Of a stretch of DNA of 64,000 bases, positions 43,628 through 52,304 are shown piece after piece. Under the pieces are notes generated by a model that was not told the origin of the DNA, made no database searches, and saw only the letters and a program-made list of their open reading frames with translations. A program made the position numbers and the translations under genes. This stretch comes from Deltaproteobacteria bacterium (GTDB lineage: Bacteria > Myxococcota_A > Polyangia > Polyangiales > JADJMO01), in NCBI GenBank assembly GCA_025363655.1, contig JANYDK010000145.1, positions 124,001 through 188,000 of the forward strand. The letters are read 5' to 3'. The stretch's first letter is position 1; every line of letters starts with the position of its first letter.

Positions 43628-44850
43628 GCGTCCGCGAGCTGCTCGATCGCGCGCGCGAGGGACGCGAGCTGACGTTCGACGAGGCCGTGCTCCTCTGCGG
43701 CGCGCAGGGCACGGACCTCGATGCGCTGGTCGCGACGGCCGATGCGCAAAGGCGCGAACAGTGTGGCGACGAGGTCGGATACGTCGTCAATCGCAACGTC
43801 AACTTCACCAACGTCTGCGTCAAGGCGTGTAAGTTCTGCGCGTTCTCGCGCGCGACTCGCTCCGAAGAAGGCTATTTTCTCGGCGTCGACGAGATCGTTC
43901 GCCGCGTCGTCGAAGCCCACGAGCTCGGAGCGACCGAGGTCTGCATCCAGGCCGGACTTCCCCCGGGCGTCGACGGACGCATCTACGTCGACATCTGCCA
44001 GGCGGTGAAGCGCGCGGTGCCATCGATCCACGTTCACGCGTTCTCCCCCGAGGAGATCAAATACGGCGCGGTGCTCTCCGGTCTCTCGTTCCGCGAATAT
44101 CTCGAGGAGCTCGCCGCCGCCGGCCTCGGCTCACTTCCGGGCACCTCCGCCGAGATCCTCGACGACGTGGTGCGCGATCGCATCGCCCCCGGGCGCATCA
44201 CCACCGGCGAATGGATCGAGGTCATCACCGCGGCGCACGCAATCGGGCTGCCGACGACCTCGACGATCATGTTCGGGCACCTCGAGAGCGACGTCGAGCG
44301 GATGCGGCACCTGATTCTGTTGCGCACGATTCAGCAGGAAACGTGTGGTTTCACCGAGTTCGTGCCGCTCTCGTTCGTGCACCAAGAGGCGCCGCTCTTC
44401 CTCAAGCGACGCGTCTTAGGCGTGCGACCTGGCGCGACCGAGGGCGAAGTGATTCGCTTCTTCGCCATCGCCCGCCTGCTGCTCGGTCGCACGTTTCGCA
44501 ACCTTCAGGCCTCGTGGGTGAAGCAGGGCTTGCCGCTGGCGACGCGACTGCTGGCGTGCGGCGCCAACGACCTCGGCGGCACCTTGATGAACGAGAGCAT
44601 CTCGACCTCGGCCGGCGCGGAGCACGGACAGTTCGTCTCGCCACGGCAGATGCGCGAGGCGATCCGCGGGGCAGGGCGCGCGCCCGTCGAACGAAGCACC
44701 AAGTATGCGACGTTGCGCGTCTTCGGCCCCGTCGAGCGTGACGAAGACGCGGGCCCGCTCGATCGCATCGACGACCCGGTCGCCCGCTTCGGGACCTACC
44801 GCGGGCTCACGCAAGACGCGCAGGTACGATTTCGTCGACGCGTTCCGTGA
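43624..44850 (+). CDS. cofH: CofH, Fo synthase subunit 2
   Basis: The 408-residue radical SAM protein (GTG start overlapping the cofG stop) has VNFTNVCVKACKFCAF (Cys65, Cys69, Cys72), SLPGTSAEILDD, STIMFGHLE and GGTLMNESIS, typical of CofH. It joins a tyrosine-derived radical to the pyrimidine substrate. It is the last gene of the P450-ksh-hsa operon. Its 3' end overlaps the convergent cofC gene by 44 bp. Confidence 0.93.
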   Translation: MSVRELLDRAREGRELTFDEAVLLCGAQGTDLDALVATADAQRREQCGDEVGYVVNRNVNFTNVCVKACKFCAFSRATRSEEGYFLGVDEIVRRVVEAHELGATEVCIQAGLPPGVDGRIYVDICQAVKRAVPSIHVHAFSPEEIKYGAVLSGLSFREYLEELAAAGLGSLPGTSAEILDDVVRDRIAPGRITTGEWIEVITAAHAIGLPTTSTIMFGHLESDVERMRHLILLRTIQQETCGFTEFVPLSFVHQEAPLFLKRRVLGVRPGATEGEVIRFFAIARLLLGRTFRNLQASWVKQGLPLATRLLACGANDLGGTLMNESISTSAGAEHGQFVSPRQMREAIRGAGRAPVERSTKYATLRVFGPVERDEDAGPLDRIDDPVARFGTYRGLTQDAQVRFRRRVP

Positions 44851-45424
44851 GCTGTCGAAAGTCACGATCGGTGTCGACGTCGAAGCCGAGACCGAGGCTC
44901 CGATGTACCGCGACGCGCGTCTTGGTCAGGCTCGCTTGGCGATGACGACGGAAGCTGTCGGCGTGGCCGAACGACGTGGGCAAGAGCTTCGCGGTGCGCA
45001 TCGCCAGCGCGTTGGTCCCGAGGTCGCGTAGATCGGGCGCGAGGACGAGATCGGCCTCGTGGAGCAGCGATAGCGTCGCGTCGACGTCGCCGACCTCGAG
45101 CCGCGGCAGATCGCCCATCAAGACGAGCGCGGCATCGGCCGAGCTGGCGACGTGACGAATCGCTGCATCGACCACGTCCCCGAGCCGTTCGGCGGGAGGA
45201 TCGCGGAGCACGCGCGCGCCCCACGCCTCTGCGAGCGCAGCGACTTCGTTGCCGTCGGTCGCGACCAAAATCTCGTCGAGCCCATCGCTGGCGAGTGCGA
45301 CTCGCAGCACGTGGAGAAAGAGCGAGCGCGCCAGCTCGGCCCGCTCGGCGTCGGGGAGAACGCCTGCGAGCCGGGATTTTCCGCGCTCGAAGCGCTTCAC
45401 CGGGATGATGCCCGTGATCTTCAT
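44807..45424 (-). CDS. cofC: CofC/FbiD, 2-phospholactate (or phosphoenolpyruvate/3-phosphoglycerate) guanylyltransferase
   Basis: The 205-residue nucleotidyltransferase has [19 protein letters not shown] at the N terminus, [11 protein letters not shown] and the C-terminal [15 protein letters not shown], matching CofC. It activates a three-carbon phosphoacid with GTP for CofD. Which acid is used (2-phospholactate, PEP or 3-phosphoglycerate) differs between lineages and cannot be decided by eye. It is last in cofE-cofD-cofC and overlaps cofD by 4 bp. Confidence 0.9.
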   Translation of the reverse strand: MKITGIIPVKRFERGKSRLAGVLPDAERAELARSLFLHVLRVALASDGLDEILVATDGNEVAALAEAWGARVLRDPPAERLGDVVDAAIRHVASSADAALVLMGDLPRLEVGDVDATLSLLHEADLVLAPDLRDLGTNALAMRTAKLLPTSFGHADSFRRHRQASLTKTRVAVHRSLGLGFDVDTDRDFRQLTERVDEIVPARLA

Positions 45425-46377
45425 CGCGCGCCCAACCCTTCGGCGAAGGCGAGGACCTCGCGTGCCAGACGAAGCGCGTCGGCGCGAGACTTCATCAGCG
45501 TGTCGGTGGCGTGCACGCTCAGCTTCGGAAGGTCTGCGAGCTCACCTTCGTCACCTTTCTCGACGACCATGGCCGAGAGCAGCGCGCCGTAGTGGTGAGC
45601 GATCGCCGCGGCCGACGCCGGCTCGCCACGGAGCGCCGGAATCATCTCTCCGAGCGGCCCCTTCACCGCGCGTCCGCCGAGGATCGGGCTCACCGCGACG
45701 ACGGTCTTCTTCGAGAGCGCCGTCCGCACACCCGGACGCGTCGCGATCGGATCGACCGATACATAAGGATTCGATGGACCGATGAGCACGAAGTCGGCCG
45801 CGTCGATCGCTTCGATCACGCCGGGTGCCGCCGCGGGATCACCGTCGAAGGCAATCGCGCGCACTGCCGGAGCCCGGTGCTTCACGAACCACTGTTGAAA
45901 GGGCAGCGTCCCGTGTTCGACGGTGTCGAGCATCGTCCGACAGGGGCCGTCGGACATCGGGAGAATGCGCGTCGAGATTCCGCACGCACGCGCCAGGCGC
46001 GCGGTCACGGAGGTGAGAGTTTCTCCCCGCCGTAAGGCCTCGGTGCGCGTCAGGTGCGTCGCCAAATCGGCGTCGCCGAGGCCGAACCAAGTGTCGGCGC
46101 CGTAACGCTTCATCATCTCGAGCGCGCGGAACGTCTCGCCCTCGAGCCCCCAACCACGCGCTTCGTCGCCGAGATCGGAGAGCGTGTACATGACGGTGTC
46201 GAGATCGGGCGAGATGCTGAGGCCCCAGTGCTCGAAGTCGTCGCCGGTGTTGACGATGACGGTGAGCGACTCGCCCGGCAGTGCGCGCGAGAGCCCGTGC
46301 GCGAAGCGTGCGCCGCCGACGCCACCGGAGAGCGCGACCACCTTGGGGGCGCTCGGCACGTTCGAGATGCTCGTCAT
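45421..46377 (-). CDS. cofD: CofD, 2-phospho-L-lactate transferase
   Basis: The 318-residue protein has the substrate-binding start [17 protein letters not shown], the family motif [19 protein letters not shown] and [15 protein letters not shown]. CofD transfers the activated three-carbon unit to Fo, making F420-0 or its dehydro form. It overlaps cofE and cofC by 4 bp each, so the three are made from one message. Confidence 0.94.
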   Translation of the reverse strand: MTSISNVPSAPKVVALSGGVGGARFAHGLSRALPGESLTVIVNTGDDFEHWGLSISPDLDTVMYTLSDLGDEARGWGLEGETFRALEMMKRYGADTWFGLGDADLATHLTRTEALRRGETLTSVTARLARACGISTRILPMSDGPCRTMLDTVEHGTLPFQQWFVKHRAPAVRAIAFDGDPAAAPGVIEAIDAADFVLIGPSNPYVSVDPIATRPGVRTALSKKTVVAVSPILGGRAVKGPLGEMIPALRGEPASAAAIAHHYGALLSAMVVEKGDEGELADLPKLSVHATDTLMKSRADALRLAREVLAFAEGLGAR

Positions 46378-47207
46378 GCGTAGAGATCCTGCGCTGCCGG
46401 TCGATAGAGCGCGCTCGCGCCTTTCGCGACGGTCGCGTCTTCGGGCTCGAAGGTGAGGCCACGGACGTGGACGAACGCGCGCCCTTCGTTCGCTTGGCCG
46501 GCGACGAGATCGGCCGCGGCGGCGACCTGATCGGCGAGCCCGGTGACGGTGGTCTCGAGCTCGCGGCCGAACAAATCAGGCTCGCCGCGTCGATCCCACA
46601 GTGGTGGCAATCCGGCGACTCCGATCGCTGCGCCGACCGTGCCCATGCGAAAGGGACGTCCGAGCGAGTCGGTGACGACGATCCCGATGTTGGCGGTCGA
46701 GCGCAGAGCGAGCGCCGCGCGAAGGCGTTCGGCCGAGGCGTCGGGGGACTCGGGGAGGATCAACATCCACGGACCGGAGCCGGGCGCCGCGTGCGCCGGA
46801 TGCGCGTTGCTGAGATCGATGCTCGCGTTGGCGGCGATGAACCCGAGCCGATGACGCACGACCAAGACGCCGCGTGCTTTGCGAGAAACTTCCGATGTGT
46901 CGCGAAGGATGAGCTCGACGACACGGGGATCTTTGTCGACCTCGGCGGCCAGGGCGACGGCCCGAGCCGACGCTTCGACCGTGCTCAAATCGACGAAGCG
47001 ATTCTCGGCGCGCGAGATCACCTTCGAGGCCAGCACCAACACGTCGCCGTCGGCGAGGACGATCGATGCCCGCGCGAGCGCTTCCCACGCGAGCTGCGCC
47101 AGATCGTCGCCCGGCTCGACGATGGGAACGCCCGGCAGCGCCTGCAGATCGAGGCGCGGGCCACAGCTCATTTTTCGTGCGCTCCCTGCGTCAACGGCAC
47201 CGGACAT
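46374..47207 (-). CDS. cofE: CofE, F420-0:gamma-glutamyl ligase
   Basis: The 277-residue single-domain ligase has [36 protein letters not shown] and [19 protein letters not shown]. It adds the gamma-linked glutamate tail. It lacks the C-terminal nitroreductase-like reductase domain of mycobacterial FbiB, so a dehydro-F420-0 reductase, if needed, must be encoded elsewhere. ATG 47207 is chosen for the AGGAGAGC site upstream. Box G lies 17 bp upstream, shared with the divergent fno. Confidence 0.92.
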   Translation of the reverse strand: MSGAVDAGSARKMSCGPRLDLQALPGVPIVEPGDDLAQLAWEALARASIVLADGDVLVLASKVISRAENRFVDLSTVEASARAVALAAEVDKDPRVVELILRDTSEVSRKARGVLVVRHRLGFIAANASIDLSNAHPAHAAPGSGPWMLILPESPDASAERLRAALALRSTANIGIVVTDSLGRPFRMGTVGAAIGVAGLPPLWDRRGEPDLFGRELETTVTGLADQVAAAADLVAGQANEGRAFVHVRGLTFEPEDATVAKGASALYRPAAQDLYA

Positions 47208-47223
47208 GGGGACGCTCTCCTGC

Positions 47224-47237
47224 TAGAACATGTTCTA
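47224..47237. promoter_or_regulatory. KstR-like operator, box G (overlaps fno start codon)
   Basis: TAGAACATGTTCTA, a perfect 14-bp palindrome. The last A is the first base of the fno ATG (47237-47239), and cofE starts 17 bp away on the other strand. A repressor bound here would block both directions. Confidence 0.8.
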
Positions 47238-47878
47238 TGCACGTCGCGATCGTGGGCGGAACAGGCAAAGAAGGACGCGGACTCGGTTTACGCTGGGCGA
47301 GGGCGGGGCACCACGTGCTCATCGGCAGCCGTGACGTCGAGCGGGCGAAGGCGCGCGCCCTCGAAATCGGTGGAGGCGCGGTCGGTGACGACAACCTCGC
47401 CGTGGTCGCCGCGGCCGAGGTCGTCGTCCTCAGCGTGCCCTTCTCGGCGCACGAGAGCACGATCGCTTCGATAGCCCCGGCGCTCGAAGGAAAAATCCTC
47501 GTCGACATCACGGTGCCGCTGAAGCCGCCGAAGGTCATGCAGGTGCACTTGCCCGAAGGCCAGTCGTGCGCGCTGCGGGCGCAAGCGGCGCTCCCGAAGT
47601 CACGCGTCGTCGCGGCGCTCCACCACGTCGGTTCGGCCCACCTCGCCGACGTCGCCCATCGCATCGAGGGCGACGTCTTGATTTGCGGTGACGACGCGGC
47701 CGCCAAAGAGGTGGTCGTTCGCTTGATCGAAGACCTCGGCGGCCGCGCCCTCGACGCCGGCGCCCTCTGCAATTCGATCGCGCTCGAGTCGATGACGCCG
47801 GTCCTCTTGTACTTGAACAAGCGGTACGGCGTCGCCGGCGCGGGGTTGCAGATCACGGGCATGCCACCGCGCTCGTAG
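47237..47878 (+). CDS. fno: F420:NADPH oxidoreductase (Fno/NpdG)
   Basis: The 213-residue protein begins directly with the Rossmann motif [20 protein letters not shown] and has [11 protein letters not shown] (NADPH 2'-phosphate region) and VSVPFSAHE, matching Fno. It reduces F420 with NADPH, supplying F420H2. The start must be at 47237 because the fold begins at residue 2. There is no upstream Shine-Dalgarno, as box G occupies that place. Its stop directly abuts the convergent LLM oxidoreductase stop. Confidence 0.9.
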   Translation: MHVAIVGGTGKEGRGLGLRWARAGHHVLIGSRDVERAKARALEIGGGAVGDDNLAVVAAAEVVVLSVPFSAHESTIASIAPALEGKILVDITVPLKPPKVMQVHLPEGQSCALRAQAALPKSRVVAALHHVGSAHLADVAHRIEGDVLICGDDAAAKEVVVRLIEDLGGRALDAGALCNSIALESMTPVLLYLNKRYGVAGAGLQITGMPPRS

Positions 47879-48910
47879 TCACTCGGCCGCAAGCTCGGCC
47901 ATCAGACGAATCGCCTCGATTTGCGGCGTGCCGATGATCAGCGTGCCTACCTTCGAGGCCTTCCATGCCTGGAAGCGATCGCGGATGCGCTCCTTCGAGC
48001 CGACCAGGTGGAGCGTGTCGACGAGCGAGTCGGGGACGGCGGCGATCGCCTCCTTCTTCTTGCCCGAGAGATAGAGCTCTTGGATCTGGATCGCCTCGGC
48101 CTCGTAGCCGATCTTGCGGATGTAGGCGTTGTAGAAGTTCTTCTCGCGTGCGCCCATGCCTCCGACGTAGAGCGCGATGCTCGCCTTCAGCGGTGCGCGA
48201 CAGGCGTCGAGGTCGTCGCCGACGATCACGGCGACGGTCGGCGCGAGATCGAAATTGGCGATGCTCTTGCCGTTGCCCGCCTTGGCGAAGCCTTCTTCGA
48301 GGTGCGGCTGGATGACGTCGTAGCGCTCGGGGTGGAAGCACGTGAGGAGCATCCCGTCGGCGATTTCGGCCGACATCGCTTGGCTCTTCGGCGCCATCGA
48401 CCCGGTGAAAATGGGGATGTTCTTGCGACCGTGGATGATGCTCTTGAGCGGCTTACCGAGGCCCGTCGCGCCCGGCCCCTTGTAAGGAATCGAATAGCGC
48501 TCGCCTTGGAACTCGAGCGGCGCCTCGCGCGCGAGGATCATGCGCACGATTTGGACGTACTCACGCAGCCAGGTGAGCGGCTTGTCGAACGACACGCCGT
48601 GCCAGCCCTCGACGACCTGCGGACCGGAGGTGCCGAGGCCGAGGATGAAACGCTCGCCCGAGAGCGCGTCGAGCGTCATCGCGGTCATCGCCGTGTTCGC
48701 TGGCGAGCGACCGGGGAGTTGCATGATCGCGGTGCCGAGCCGGATCTTCTTCGTCTGCGCGGCGATCCACGCCAGCGGTGACACCGCGTCCGAGCCCCAC
48801 GCCTCCGCCGTCCAGACGGAGTCGAACCCGAGGCGTTCGGCCTCGTGCACGATGTCCATGTCGATTGCGATCTTCGCGCCCGAGTAGCCGACCATCAATC
48901 CGAGCCGCAT
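47879..48910 (-). CDS. LLM-class F420-dependent oxidoreductase (Rv3520c-like)
   Basis: The 343-residue luciferase-like TIM-barrel protein has [59 protein letters not shown] and [15 protein letters not shown]. These are typical of the F420-binding group that includes M. tuberculosis Rv3520c, itself in the KstR regulon. ATG 48910 is preferred to an upstream one for family fit. It is the only F420-type dehydrogenase seen and the likely consumer of the cofactor made by the neighbouring genes. The reaction on a steroid intermediate is unknown. Confidence 0.86.
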   Translation of the reverse strand: MRLGLMVGYSGAKIAIDMDIVHEAERLGFDSVWTAEAWGSDAVSPLAWIAAQTKKIRLGTAIMQLPGRSPANTAMTAMTLDALSGERFILGLGTSGPQVVEGWHGVSFDKPLTWLREYVQIVRMILAREAPLEFQGERYSIPYKGPGATGLGKPLKSIIHGRKNIPIFTGSMAPKSQAMSAEIADGMLLTCFHPERYDVIQPHLEEGFAKAGNGKSIANFDLAPTVAVIVGDDLDACRAPLKASIALYVGGMGAREKNFYNAYIRKIGYEAEAIQIQELYLSGKKKEAIAAVPDSLVDTLHLVGSKERIRDRFQAWKASKVGTLIIGTPQIEAIRLMAELAAE

Positions 48911-49012
48911 CGCGCCCTCCGTCCGTTGGTTTTCGTGCAATCACAGGCTGTCACGCACTGCGTCGAGCGTCCGGCCTTGACCCACCGATGAGCGCCGGCT
49001 CTATTGACCAAG

Positions 49013-49026
49013 TAGAACGTGTTCCA
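49013..49026. promoter_or_regulatory. KstR-like operator, box H
   Basis: TAGAACGTGTTCCA lies in the 145-bp divergent region between the LLM oxidoreductase (start 48910, minus) and the lipoprotein-FadL run (start 49056, plus), nearer the latter. Confidence 0.77.
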
Positions 49027-49055
49027 GTTCGGGACGCGAGGCAAATTGGGGGTAC

Positions 49056-50024
49056 ATGGGGCCGCGATTCTTGTCGAAGTCGTGTGTCGGGGTCGTGCTC
49101 GGCGGGCTCTTGCTCGCGTGCACTGAAGACCCGATCGCGCCCTCGACCGACGGTCTCGAAGGGGGCGTGCTCACCGACACCTCCGGTCGCGACGGGACGA
49201 CCACCTCCGATACGGCCGTTGCCTTCGACGAGGGCCCGTTCGATCCCGACTTCGGGCCACTCCCCGAGAGCGGCGTCGCCACCAGTCCAGAGTGTGATTT
49301 GAACGGACGCTGGCTCCTCTCGCAGCACGTCGTGGCGACGGCGCTCGGACAGAAGCAGGCCTCGCACAACTGGTTCTACTACGAGGTCGTGCAAGCGGGC
49401 GACGCGGTCACGGTGGTCAAAGGGCTGCACTGCGGCTACGTCGTCAACAAGGTCAGCACCTTCGGCGCCAGCGTCAGCTCCGAGAAGGCGTGGCCGGCGA
49501 TCCTCAAACACTGCAGCAGCACCGGTCGCAAAGGCACCTTCAAGAAGAGCGGCGGCAGCTGTTCGTTCGGGCTCGGACGCGAGCGCGTCGTGCGCGGCGC
49601 GACGCTTCCTTACTACCTCGATCCGAGCAAGCCGCTCCCGCGAAAGGCCGAGCAAGCCGGCGCGAGCAACCCGGGTTGGGAAGACTGGGAGCCTGATCTC
49701 AAGCCGGGCATCACGCTCTCGATCACCGGCACCGCCGCGGGCGATCTCTACTTGGTGCAGCGCGACTGGACCCAGTTCGACGGCACCGTCGGGCAGAACA
49801 GCAGCAAGTTCATGGTGCCGCTGACGTGGGACACCGAGGCGTCGGTGCTCGGGAGCACCAACTCGATCATCGAGACGCAAGGCGTCCCCGACAGCGATGG
49901 CAGTCTTCACTACGTGTGGTGGGCGAAGCTCGGCGCTGGACAGGCGACGGGCACCGACAGCGAAATCTGCGAAGCCGTTCGCACGCTCAAAGGGACGCTC
50001 GTCCCCGAGGCGGACAAGGACTGA
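49056..50024 (+). CDS. Lipoprotein of unknown function, coupled to a FadL-type channel
   Basis: The 322-residue lipoprotein has an N-terminal signal with lipobox LLLAC (cut before Cys22), an Asp/Thr/Ser-rich linker (about 25-75) and a beta-rich domain with paired cysteines (ECDLNGRW, LHCGYV, HCSSTG, GSCSFGLG). No family is recognised. It starts 29 bp after box H and its stop overlaps the next ATG (TGATG), so it is co-made with the outer-membrane channel. A periplasmic or surface accessory for hydrophobic-substrate uptake is plausible. Confidence 0.78.
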   Translation: MGPRFLSKSCVGVVLGGLLLACTEDPIAPSTDGLEGGVLTDTSGRDGTTTSDTAVAFDEGPFDPDFGPLPESGVATSPECDLNGRWLLSQHVVATALGQKQASHNWFYYEVVQAGDAVTVVKGLHCGYVVNKVSTFGASVSSEKAWPAILKHCSSTGRKGTFKKSGGSCSFGLGRERVVRGATLPYYLDPSKPLPRKAEQAGASNPGWEDWEPDLKPGITLSITGTAAGDLYLVQRDWTQFDGTVGQNSSKFMVPLTWDTEASVLGSTNSIIETQGVPDSDGSLHYVWWAKLGAGQATGTDSEICEAVRTLKGTLVPEADKD

Positions 50025-51568
50025 TGTCCCGCATCATGCTCAATTCAAGCTCGATTCGTCGCCGGGCAGTCGTCTCGCTCGCGGCGATCCCGCTCGTGAG
50101 CGCGGCGCTCGCGTTCACCGCGCGTTCGTCGTCCGCGTCGCCGCTGTTCGAGCTCGCCGGCGGCCAAGGAGGACAGGGGGGGTTCAACTCGCGCAGCACG
50201 CAAGCGGGCGCGGCGTCGACGTACTTCAATCCGGCGATGTTGGTCGAGGCCGATCCCGGCATCACGCTCGGGCTCGTCGTGCTCTCTACGCAAATCGGCA
50301 TTCGCGTCGGCGGCCGCAGCCCGGCGAACGACGTCCCGGTCGGCGCCGAGAACGCGCAGCACCCCGATGGCAGTCACCTCGACACCTCGCCGATCGCCAC
50401 CTCGCAATTGCAGAACGGCGTCGGTAGCGACGGCATGGCGGCGCGTCCTCGCCAAGGCGCGGGCAGCGGCAAGCAGACCTTCGTCTACCAGATGATCGGC
50501 CTCGTGCAGCCGTTCTTCGACAAACGCCTCGTCGTCGGGCTCTACGCGCTCGTGCCCTACAGTCAGTTCACCGGCGCCTCGGCGTTCTTCAGCGACGAGC
50601 GCGAGCAGTACTTCACGAACAGCCTGCATCCGGAGATGTACGCCGATCGCATGACCGCGACCTCGCTCGCGTTCGGCGTCGGCGGCAAGGTGACCGATCA
50701 GCTCTCGATCGGGCTCTCGTTCACGCTCAGCCTGAAGACGGGCGCGACCACGCCGACCTACCTCGCCGACGCGGGGCGCTTCCAGAACATCCTCGTCGAC
50801 TCCAAGGTCGAGGTGAACGCGAAGGTCTCGCCGCACATCGGCTTCTCGTATCGGCCGAGCGACCGTTTGCACTTCACCGGCACCGTGCACACGCCGCAGA
50901 AGCTGCAAATCGACACCAAGTTCACGTTCCTTCTCGCCAACGGCGTCGAGCAGGCAGCGGGCGTCAGCTTCGTCCACGCGTATCTCCCGTGGCAGGTCGC
51001 GCTCGGGTCGGAGGTCGCGCTCTTCAAAGAGGACGACAAGAGCGTCTCGCTCGTCGGCACCGCGCTCTATGCCCGGTGGTCCGACTACATCGATCGTCAC
51101 GGCGAGCGGGCGATCGACGAGTACGCGTGGTCCGACACCCTCACGCCGAGCCTCGGTGCGCGCATCATCTCTGGGAAAATTCGGGGTAATTTCGATCTCT
51201 CGTACCAGCGAACGCCGATCCCCAAGCAGACGGGGCGCACCAACTACGTCGACAACGATCGTCTCGGCGCGACGGTCGGCGCCGACTATGGATTCGATCT
51301 CCTCGGCGCCAAGATGCGCGTCGGCATGCAGATGTTGGCCTATCGACTGATTCCGCAGACGACGCAGAAGCTGAAGACGCCGACCGAGGCCGATGGTCAG
51401 AATCACTATGCGTCGCTGGTGCGCGACGAGATGCCGGACGACGCGGTCGTGGGTGGCAAGCCCGTCGCCGGTCGCGAAGGCCTGCAGACGAACAACCCCG
51501 GATACCCTGGTTTTTCCAGCTCGGGATGGGTGTGGGGCGGCGGCCTCTACCTCTCCGTGAGCCCCTGA
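50024..51568 (+). CDS. FadL/TodX-family outer-membrane hydrophobic-substrate channel
   Basis: The 514-residue protein has a signal peptide, then SPLFELAGGQGGQGGFNSRS and the FadL-like STYFNPAMLVEADPGITLG near the mature N terminus. Alternating beta strands fill the rest (DQLSIGLSFTLSLKTG; SPHIGFSYRPSDRLHFTG), ending GGGLYLSVSP. FadL/TodX channels let fatty acids or aromatics diffuse laterally through the outer membrane. Box H control makes steroid uptake likely here, functionally replacing the Mce4 importer of actinobacteria. Confidence 0.85.
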   Translation: MSRIMLNSSSIRRRAVVSLAAIPLVSAALAFTARSSSASPLFELAGGQGGQGGFNSRSTQAGAASTYFNPAMLVEADPGITLGLVVLSTQIGIRVGGRSPANDVPVGAENAQHPDGSHLDTSPIATSQLQNGVGSDGMAARPRQGAGSGKQTFVYQMIGLVQPFFDKRLVVGLYALVPYSQFTGASAFFSDEREQYFTNSLHPEMYADRMTATSLAFGVGGKVTDQLSIGLSFTLSLKTGATTPTYLADAGRFQNILVDSKVEVNAKVSPHIGFSYRPSDRLHFTGTVHTPQKLQIDTKFTFLLANGVEQAAGVSFVHAYLPWQVALGSEVALFKEDDKSVSLVGTALYARWSDYIDRHGERAIDEYAWSDTLTPSLGARIISGKIRGNFDLSYQRTPIPKQTGRTNYVDNDRLGATVGADYGFDLLGAKMRVGMQMLAYRLIPQTTQKLKTPTEADGQNHYASLVRDEMPDDAVVGGKPVAGREGLQTNNPGYPGFSSSGWVWGGGLYLSVSP

Positions 51569-51576
51569 AACCTTCC

Positions 51577-52263
51577 ATGCGCACCCGTTCCCCTCGTCGC
51601 CAGACGCTCGTCGCATTCGTCGCATTCGTCGCATTCGTGGTCGCTATGGCGAGCGCGCAGCTCGGGTGTCGCATCGGTGGCGCCTCGGAAAATCCGCAGC
51701 CTCCGCTCGACGCCGTGTGGCTGCCCGACGGCGCCGTCGCGGGCGGCGAGACGAGCCCCGACACCGGCAACACCAACGCCGACACGACGATCGACGACAC
51801 CGGCGCACCTGTCGACACCAGCAGTGCCGATGACTCCTCGGGCTCGGATACCGGCTCGGCGACGGATTCGGCTTCGAGCGATGCGCACGACGCGGGGGAA
51901 GTGAGTGACGCGCGCGATGCCACCGACAGCAGCGATGCTCCGGCAGTGTGCACGCCGGGAACTGCCGCAGAGTGCGATCCGGTGGCCAACACCGGCTGCC
52001 CTGGTGGTTCGCGATGCACCACGTCTTCGACCACGCTCACCGGACGCTGCGTCTATCTCGGCGCGATCGGCGTCGGCGGTTTCTGCACCGCGACCGACGG
52101 CGCGCTCGGCTTCCTCGGCACTGACACGTGCTCGAGCAAGCTCGCCTGTCTCTCGAGCAAGTGCGTCGCCCTCTGCTGGTGCAACGGCGACTGCGAGAGC
52201 GGCTCCTGCTGCAACGTCGACTTCGGATCGAGCGGCTTCAAAGGCTGCGGCGCCTGTCACTGA
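51577..52263 (+). CDS. Small Asp/Ser/Thr- and Cys-rich lipoprotein
   Basis: The 228-residue protein starts at ATG 51577, 8 bp after the channel gene. The signal peptide contains a VAFVAFVAFV repeat and ends at a possible lipobox QLGC. An acidic low-complexity linker (about 50-125; DTSSADDSSGSDTGSATDSA) precedes a Cys-rich domain with some 14 cysteines (CWCNGDCESGSCCNVDFG). This myxobacterial lipoprotein style is usually surface-exposed. No function is recognised; the context is the FadL run. Confidence 0.72.
   Translation: MRTRSPRRQTLVAFVAFVAFVVAMASAQLGCRIGGASENPQPPLDAVWLPDGAVAGGETSPDTGNTNADTTIDDTGAPVDTSSADDSSGSDTGSATDSASSDAHDAGEVSDARDATDSSDAPAVCTPGTAAECDPVANTGCPGGSRCTTSSTTLTGRCVYLGAIGVGGFCTATDGALGFLGTDTCSSKLACLSSKCVALCWCNGDCESGSCCNVDFGSSGFKGCGACH
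51610..51636 (+). repeat. Three tandem copies of GTCGCATTC inside a signal peptide
   Basis: A 9-bp unit repeated three times encodes VAF-VAF-VAF in the hydrophobic core of the lipoprotein signal peptide. Copy-number change would keep frame but alter signal-peptide length. Confidence 0.8.
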
Positions 52264-52304
52264 GCTCGAAAACTCGAAAACCTGCCTCGGACACCGGAAG
52301 AACC

